From Cymodocea nodosa (lineage: Eukaryota > Streptophyta > Magnoliopsida > Alismatales > Cymodoceaceae), in contig JAZBRI010000003.1 of the NCBI GenBank assembly GCA_036874045.1, positions 18,205,501 to 18,269,500 of the forward strand: a DNA stretch of 64,000 nt, given 5' to 3'. Below the pieces are notes generated by a model. That model had not been told where the DNA came from. It saw only the letters and a list, made by a program, of their open reading frames with translations, and did no database searches. A program made the position numbers and the translations under genes. This document shows positions 59,286 to 64,000 of the stretch, one piece after another. The first letter of the stretch is position 1, and each line of letters begins with the position of its first letter.

Positions 59286-60940
59286 TGTAGGATCGTATGA
59301 CTACACAAGAGGGGGGTGAATTATGTTTTTCAATATTTTCAAATATAATTGAAACTTTAAAATTCAAAAACAAGTCGAGACACTATTTTCATAAAATCAT
59401 TTTTATTCAAGGTTTCAATTACAATATACAATTCAATTCTCCTAAGAAATTTTAGATGCAATTATATATTGATACCATGTTTCATCTATACAATTTCATA
59501 ACTACAAATAGAGAAAACTAATTTGCAGAATTTAAAATATTTCTCCCAGTTTGAGATATTTCTTCTTCTTCTTCTCTTTCTTCTTCAACAATTCTTTAGT
59601 GACGAATATCTTGTCTTTTTATGCTTCACCGAATTTACTTTCTTTTGATACTTTAAATCTTCAATGACATAAATCTGACCTTTTCTACTTCACTGAATTT
59701 TCTTCCATCTAATACTTCAAATCTTCAGTGACATATATCTTACCTTTTTATGCTTCACTAAACTTTCTTCCACCTAAGAGCTTTTCCCCGAAGAGGCGCT
59801 TTTGATCCCTAAAAAGATTTTTCTTTTGGTGTGTAGGGATAGTTTGATCCCTGAAAAGATTTTTCGTTTGATGTGCATGGATAATTAATCAACAAGAATT
59901 CTATGCCTTTTATACTGTATCTTCATTTCATGCATATCTTCTACGTTTAATCACTACCAGTTTTCCACTTCTTCACATTTTTTCTTTTTCCTTCATCGAA
60001 ATACACACATTTTGACCTACGTTTACATTTCGAATTTTCTTTAATTATCAATCCTGGATCTCTGAAAAATTTCCTGTAAAATAAACTTTCTCTTCCAAAA
60101 TTTTTCATCAAGTATAAGAAGAAGTCATTACTTTAATGTTAACTAAACGAGTAACACAAGTATATAAATAACTTAATGTTTCTAACTTAACGAGTTCCTC
60201 ATGTGCCAACTCATGTGATAAGTACTGTAGCTAACTCAATGAACTATCTCCATGGTGTTACGGATAACTCAACGAACTATCTCCGTTGTATTACGATAAC
60301 TCAACGAACCAGTAATAAACAAATGTTTTTATAATAAGAATTTTACCACGTGCAAAAATAACAACTTAAGTTTATAACGCTATCCTAACGCATTGCCTTA
60401 GTGTTCAATATATCAACTCAATGCGTTTAGTTATGTTAACTTAACGAGTTAAACATGTGCACCTCACGTGATACAATATAACATTCGTAACTTATAATTT
60501 CACCACATGTACAACACTAACTTAACGAGTTCATCTCTTCTTTTACTCACTAACTCAACGAGTTCTCACATGACCTATTTTAACCTTTAAGCCTCTAACT
60601 TAACAAGTTCTCACGTGATCTCTATACAAATAAAACTCTAACTTAACAAGTTGTCTAAACGTGCACTATTCATGATACAAAAAATATAACTTTAAAATAT
60701 ATCATGCTTTTCAATAGAAACACACGTTAACTTAACATTTAGTTAAATGAGAAATTAATGCAATGAAACGACTAGTTATTAACTTAGTATAATTTCAGAT
60801 CCAATACAGACTAGTATTTATATCAGTAAGCTTTTTCTGTATTAATTGATATACTTTAATTTCCTTTCACAAGCAATAGTAATTGAGCAAATATGATTAT
60901 TTTTCATTCAGCACACATCATCAAAACAAAATACTCAACA
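59286..60940 (-). repeat. Element H 5' LTR
   Basis: A 1,655-bp LTR, TGTAGGATCG...ACTCAACA on the plus strand, followed by AGATT. Its TATA box is at about 59908-59914. It has fewer G-boxes left than B or C, and many CGTTAAGTTA motifs at 60180-60650. Confidence 0.93.
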
Positions 60941-61765
60941 AGATTCCTACTCTTCTACTTTGAATTGTTGTGGAGAGCCTCCAAAACTTTCCACATTTTT
61001 ATCTTGAATTCTCTCCATAAGTTGCTGAAGAGTTTTATTCTCTTTAGAGGAATCTATCGAATTCTTTTCTTTTTGTTCAGCTTCTTCTCTTTCTTTTTCC
61101 TTCTCACTACCAATTTGCATTATTACTGTTCTTTCTGATTCTGTGGTAGATTGGGATGGAGTTACGGCACAATATATTCTACCCTAACTTCAACTTCTAA
61201 TTCTTCATGTTGCAGCTCTTCATCAGCCTGTTTTTCTTCTTTTCTTTGCGCCTACTCTTCTTCTTCTTCAAATAATAAATCTACAAAAATGGGCTCTTTA
61301 TGCCCTATTGTATATATACATTATAGGCTTAGATTTAATTTCTTCTTCTATAGTCTTAAACACTTTTTCTTTTTCTTTTCCTTTTCTTCTTCTTAACGGT
61401 TGTGCTCTATCTTCTTCTTCTTCTTCTTTAGATAATAAATCAACAAAAATGGGCTCTTTAAGCCCTTGAGCCACAGGTATTGATTCTTCCTATTTCACCT
61501 TCTCTATAGTTACTAGTCTCAAAGGACCAACCTCAGTTTCTCTTATAATAGGTATGACAATGGCCTCTTGATGCTGTTCAACTTTAACTTCGTATTGGGC
61601 CTTCAACTTTTCTACAGCTCTTCTTTTGTGAAGTGCATCAAACACCAGATATGCTTTAGGTACTACCAAATCTTCTAGTTCTCCTTGGTTTTTCTCAACT
61701 CAAACTAGTTCTTCAAACATTCTCAACTCTTCTTTAGTAGAAGGCCCCATAACTACCACTCTTTC
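60941..61765 (-). pseudogene. Element F extra ORF, N-terminal part
   Basis: The minus strand encodes a Lys/Glu-rich, low-complexity stretch (KPKVFKTIEEEIKS-like and QPLRRRKGKEKEKVF), with EESIPVAQGLKEPIFVD and LVVPKAYLVFDALHKRRAVEKL further upstream. It ends at the AGATT duplication and continues at 41140 beyond element H. Its acidic, helical character matches the region before the globular domain in the copia 3' ORF. A tandem repeat of the EPIFVDLLSKEEEEE unit is visible (about 61265-61300 and 61415-61470). Broken. Confidence 0.5.
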
Positions 61766-62195
61766 TGTTGAGTATTTTGTTTTGATGATGTGTGCTGAAT
61801 GTAAGTAATCATATTTACTCAATTACAATTGCTTGTGAAAGGAAATTAAGAACATCAATTAATACATAAAAAGTTTACTGATATAAATATTTGTCTGTAT
61901 TAGATCTGAAATTATACTAAGTTAAATAACTAGTCATTTCGTTGCAGTAATTTCTCATTTAACTAAACGTTAAGTTAACGTGTGTTTTTGTTGAAAAGCA
62001 TGATATGTTTTAAAGTTATATTTTTTGTATCATGAACAATGCATGTTTAGACAACTCGTTAAGTTAGAGTGTTATTTTTATAGAGGTTACGTGAGAACTC
62101 GTTAAGTTAGAGGCTAAAATGTTAAAATAGATCACGTGAGAACTCGTTAAGTTAGTGAGTAAAAGAATAGACGAACTTGTTAAGTAAGTGTTGTA
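61766..62195 (+). mobile_element. Ty1/copia LTR fragment (5' 430 bp)
   Basis: Begins TGTTGAGTATTTTG and matches the first 430 bases of the copia LTRs, including two G-box/CGTTAAGTTA units. It adjoins GC-richer, non-repeat-like DNA at about 62196. Confidence 0.85.
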
Positions 62196-62493
62196 CAGAA
62201 GCAGTTACCACTGAAGAAATATAAAAGAAAAGAAGAAAAAAGAAAGTATGTGATCGATGGACGGCCAGTGTATACAGAGGAGGAGCACCGAGCTTTCTGT
62301 AGACAGTATCAGCGATTCTCCAAAGTGTCACACCAACCATCGTATCACGACCATAATCACCAATCATCGGAGGTCTATGAGGATACTTGTCTGATGTCGG
62401 GTCGATTCCGAGCCAAACACAGTGCTTGACGACCACTATGAGGAGTGATCGCGTCGTGGGAAGGGAAGACATTTTCACCAAGCGCCGACTCAT
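62196..62493 (-). pseudogene. Unrecognised protein-coding fragment, host-like
   Basis: I do not recognise the product. The minus-strand reading starts MSRRLVKMSSLPTTRSLLI at 62493 and continues VVVKHCVWLGIDPTSDKYPH, RPPMIGDYGRDTMVGVTLW and RIADTVYRKLGAPPLYTLA. Codon use is GC-rich and varied, unlike the AT-rich retroelement genes, which supports real coding history. After PPL there is a GTATAC donor-like site and, 65 bases on, a T-rich tract ending in TTCTTCAG (intron 62211-62275 if used), which is short for a plant intron. Without splicing the frame runs on into a Phe-rich stretch that looks non-coding. The downstream end is lost at the copia LTR fragment. Confidence 0.4.
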
Positions 62494-62711
62494 ATTTCAG
62501 GAGATCATAAAGCTTTTAGCCTTGGCTTTGGGTTGATGCCTGTATGCTGAAGAGGAGATCATCTTGCAATTCTCGACTCGCGATTCTATAGGGAGAGGAG
62601 ACAGAATTGTAAGTGGTTCAATTTTCAGTGGTGTAATCGCGTTGCAAGTAGTGTCGGAAGTATTTACTATCAAGTGAAATTACTTTACATTTCACCTTTC
62701 GCCCATTTCCA
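62196..62711 (-). other. GC-richer island, probable host gene fragment
   Basis: About 515 bp with clearly higher GC than anything around and no match to the repeat families in this window. On the minus strand it looks like a 5' leader with a 21-codon upstream ORF (about 62497-62562) followed by a coding stretch. It is bounded by a copia LTR fragment on one side and the LTR of G on the other. Confidence 0.5.
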
Positions 62712-63408
62712 TGTTCACATCAAAACAAAAATACCAAAAACATTTTATCTTCGTTTGTATGTTGTATTGTTTGTGTTGTATCGTGATTAATGTTATCTAT
62801 ATCAGTTTTATGATTGTTGTATGTTTGTTTTAATTTTACAGTTTACTGAAATTGATTTGTACAAAACAACTTAAAGATTTTAATGGTTACTGTTTGAATC
62901 ATCTGAATGTTAGTATTGCATAATGATAAATCCAATGTTAACTAGCATTAAAAAGCTTAATTGATGTTATTTACAATCTGTGGAATCGCCCAATGTTTGG
63001 CCGAATTCCTTTGTAAATAGCAATATTATAAAGAAGAGACAGACTCGTGGAGTTAACTTAAGTCCACGAGGATAGTCCGTTGTGTTAGCCATAACTCAAC
63101 GAACTTAGTCCGTTGAGTTAACTGTAACTCAATGGAGTGCTTATTGAATATAAATTTGAATTGTTCACAATCAAACATTTCTTAAATTCGTTAGCAATTC
63201 CCTATGGGATCGACCTGTGCTTGCACACTAATACAATAGACACTGTGCACTCGCAGTTAAAGTACAAATTGGAATTAATATCTAAATTGTATTAAGGGTT
63301 GTTTGTTTACTTCTAAAAGAAAGAATAGGCATAAAGATAAATTAACTAAGTAAAAATAGAAGTAACAAATCCAAGTTTTTCTAGTGTAGTGCTGGGAAAA
63401 TACGAACA
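62712..63408 (+). repeat. Element G 5' LTR
   Basis: About 697 bp, TGTTCACATC...TACGAACA. It contains a CGTTGAGTTA/CTCAACGAAC array (63046-63125) closely similar to the one in the copia LTRs. The start is less certain than the end. Confidence 0.62.
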
Positions 63409-63415
63409 AGTTTTA

Positions 63416-63433
63416 TGGCGCCGTTGCCGGGGA
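63416..63433 (+). other. Element G primer-binding site (tRNA-Asp)
   Basis: TGGCGCCGTTGCCGGGGA, the exact 18-base complement expected for the 3' end of plant tRNA-Asp, the primer of Athila-type gypsy elements. It lies seven bases after the LTR. Confidence 0.9.
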
Positions 63434-63480
63434 ATTGAATTGAATTGAATTGAACTGAATTGAATTGAATTGAATTGAAT
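63432..63480 (+). repeat. (GAATT)n microsatellite
   Basis: About ten 5-base units with one variant, directly after the primer site. Confidence 0.9.
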
Positions 63481-64000
63481 AGATATAAGCAACTGTTAGA
63501 GATGTTTCATTTTAATAGTCAGAGTTGTGTGTTTTCTTCTGTAATTGAGAATATGGCATATGCTTATGCTCAAAGATTTCTGAAACCTTTAATTAGCATA
63601 TGTGAATTCTACAATTCTGAAGGACATGACATTACTGATTGTTTTAAATTGAGACATTTACAGATTGATAGATCCCATGAACAACAAATGAATTATCCTC
63701 AATATAATAGAGTCGAGTATGAGAATCCTATAGTTTACCCAACTGATGGTCAGTATAGAATGTGTAATATGATGAGAGACACTGAAGTTTGGGATAGCTA
63801 TGACAGACTAGAGCATAGTATAGAGCAAAATCTGGACAAACTGGAATACTTTGTGTGTCAACAATAAGAAGTCAACCAATTAAACTATAAGGAGGCATAT
63901 TCAGAACCTAAACAAGATATAATTTACGAAACTGAAAAAGCCATAAAGAAAATTGATCAAAAATTGAATGCAATGAAATTAGATGATCTGGAAACAAAAT
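63475..64000 (+). pseudogene. gag: Element G gag-like ORF, partial
   Basis: It encodes a zinc-knuckle-like segment (CEFYNSEGHDITDCFKLRH) about 45 residues from the first Met, then a Tyr/Asn/Gln-rich stretch and a helical, Lys-rich tail (TEKAIKKIDQKLNAMKLDD) that reaches the window edge. The pattern resembles the C-terminal half of Athila-type Gag. I do not see the expected capsid domain before it. Broken. Confidence 0.5.

Larger units (their letters stand above)
41141..60940 (-). mobile_element. Element H: Ty1/copia Sirevirus-type fossil nested in F
   Basis: A minus-strand copia element with both LTRs and a perfect 5-bp target duplication, AGATT (41136-41140 and 60941-60945). From the right: 5' LTR (59286-60940), primer site, gag (56832-59086), pol (55092-56831 and 51472-52191), non-coding tract, 3' ORF (49674-49896 and 45453-47489), polypurine tract and 3' LTR (41141-44942). 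Two solo gypsy LTRs and one gypsy LTR with leader are inserted in it. The LTRs differ at about 5% in the first 470 bases, mostly transitions. Many breaks. Confidence 0.93.
62712..64000 (+). mobile_element. Element G: Ty3/gypsy (Athila/Tat-like) fossil, right end outside window
   Basis: It has an LTR (62712-63408), a primer site complementary to tRNA-Asp, a GAATT repeat and a gag-like ORF running off the window. The family call rests on the primer site and on the GGGATCGACC...CACTCGCAG tract near the LTR 3' end, as in the gypsy LTRs inside H. The LTR start is inferred from the inverted ends TGTTC and GAACA. Confidence 0.75.

Noticed and set aside
1-64000. Search for tRNA, rRNA, intact host genes and DNA transposons or LINE/SINE copies
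   Set aside because: Apart from the island at 62196-62711, all sequence could be assigned to LTR retroelements; I saw no terminal inverted repeats with transposase, no poly(A)-tailed LINE or SINE and no structured RNA gene.

Overview
The window is a nest of plant LTR retrotransposons. No intact host gene is visible. The sequence is strongly AT-rich. The dominant family is a Ty1/copia element of the Sirevirus type. It carries a gag with a zinc knuckle and a long coiled-coil tail, a copia-order pol (protease, integrase, reverse transcriptase, RNase H), a separate 3' ORF, an initiator-Met tRNA primer site and LTRs of about 1.6-1.8 kb. Sireviruses are known only from plants. The host is therefore a land plant with a retroelement-rich genome, probably a eudicot, but I cannot name the species.

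Layout of the left part (1-38,568). Copia element A (+) enters from the left edge and ends at 36,813. Copia element B (+, 3,188-30,352, target duplication CTAAG) sits inside A's pol. Inside B lie two further copia copies placed head to head: C (-, 7,317 to about 18,690) and D (+, about 18,690-27,734). Together C and D form an inverted repeat with arms of roughly 9 kb. A itself lies inside an older minus-strand copia copy, E (36,814-38,568).

Layout of the right part (38,569-64,000). F is a minus-strand remnant with a Ty3/gypsy gag and an extra ORF (38,569-41,140 and 60,941-61,765). It is split by copia element H (-, 41,141-60,940, target duplication AGATT). H was hit three times by Ty3/gypsy LTRs: two solo LTRs with perfect 5-bp duplications (42,733-44,918 and 47,490-49,673) and one LTR with its leader (52,192-55,091). 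To the right come a copia LTR fragment (61,766-62,195), a small GC-richer island that looks like host gene DNA (62,196-62,711), and a Ty3/gypsy element G entering from 62,712 with a tRNA-Asp primer site.

All copies are fossils with several to many breaks each. By eye the LTR pairs of B and H differ at about 5% of sites, mostly transitions. A commonly used plant LTR clock would put those insertions at very roughly a couple of million years. A and B cannot both be older than their guests, so the order is E, then A, then B, then C and D; and F, then H, then the gypsy LTRs.

The points most worth a second look are: the 3' ORF, which looks like a nuclear protein rather than an envelope; a related domain in the unrelated gypsy-like remnant F; a CGTTGAGTTA/CGTTAAGTTA motif array shared by copia and gypsy elements; six G-boxes per copia LTR; a splice-donor consensus placed just before the gag start in four copies; repeated polypurine tracts; a conserved hairpin after pol; and the host-like island near the right edge.
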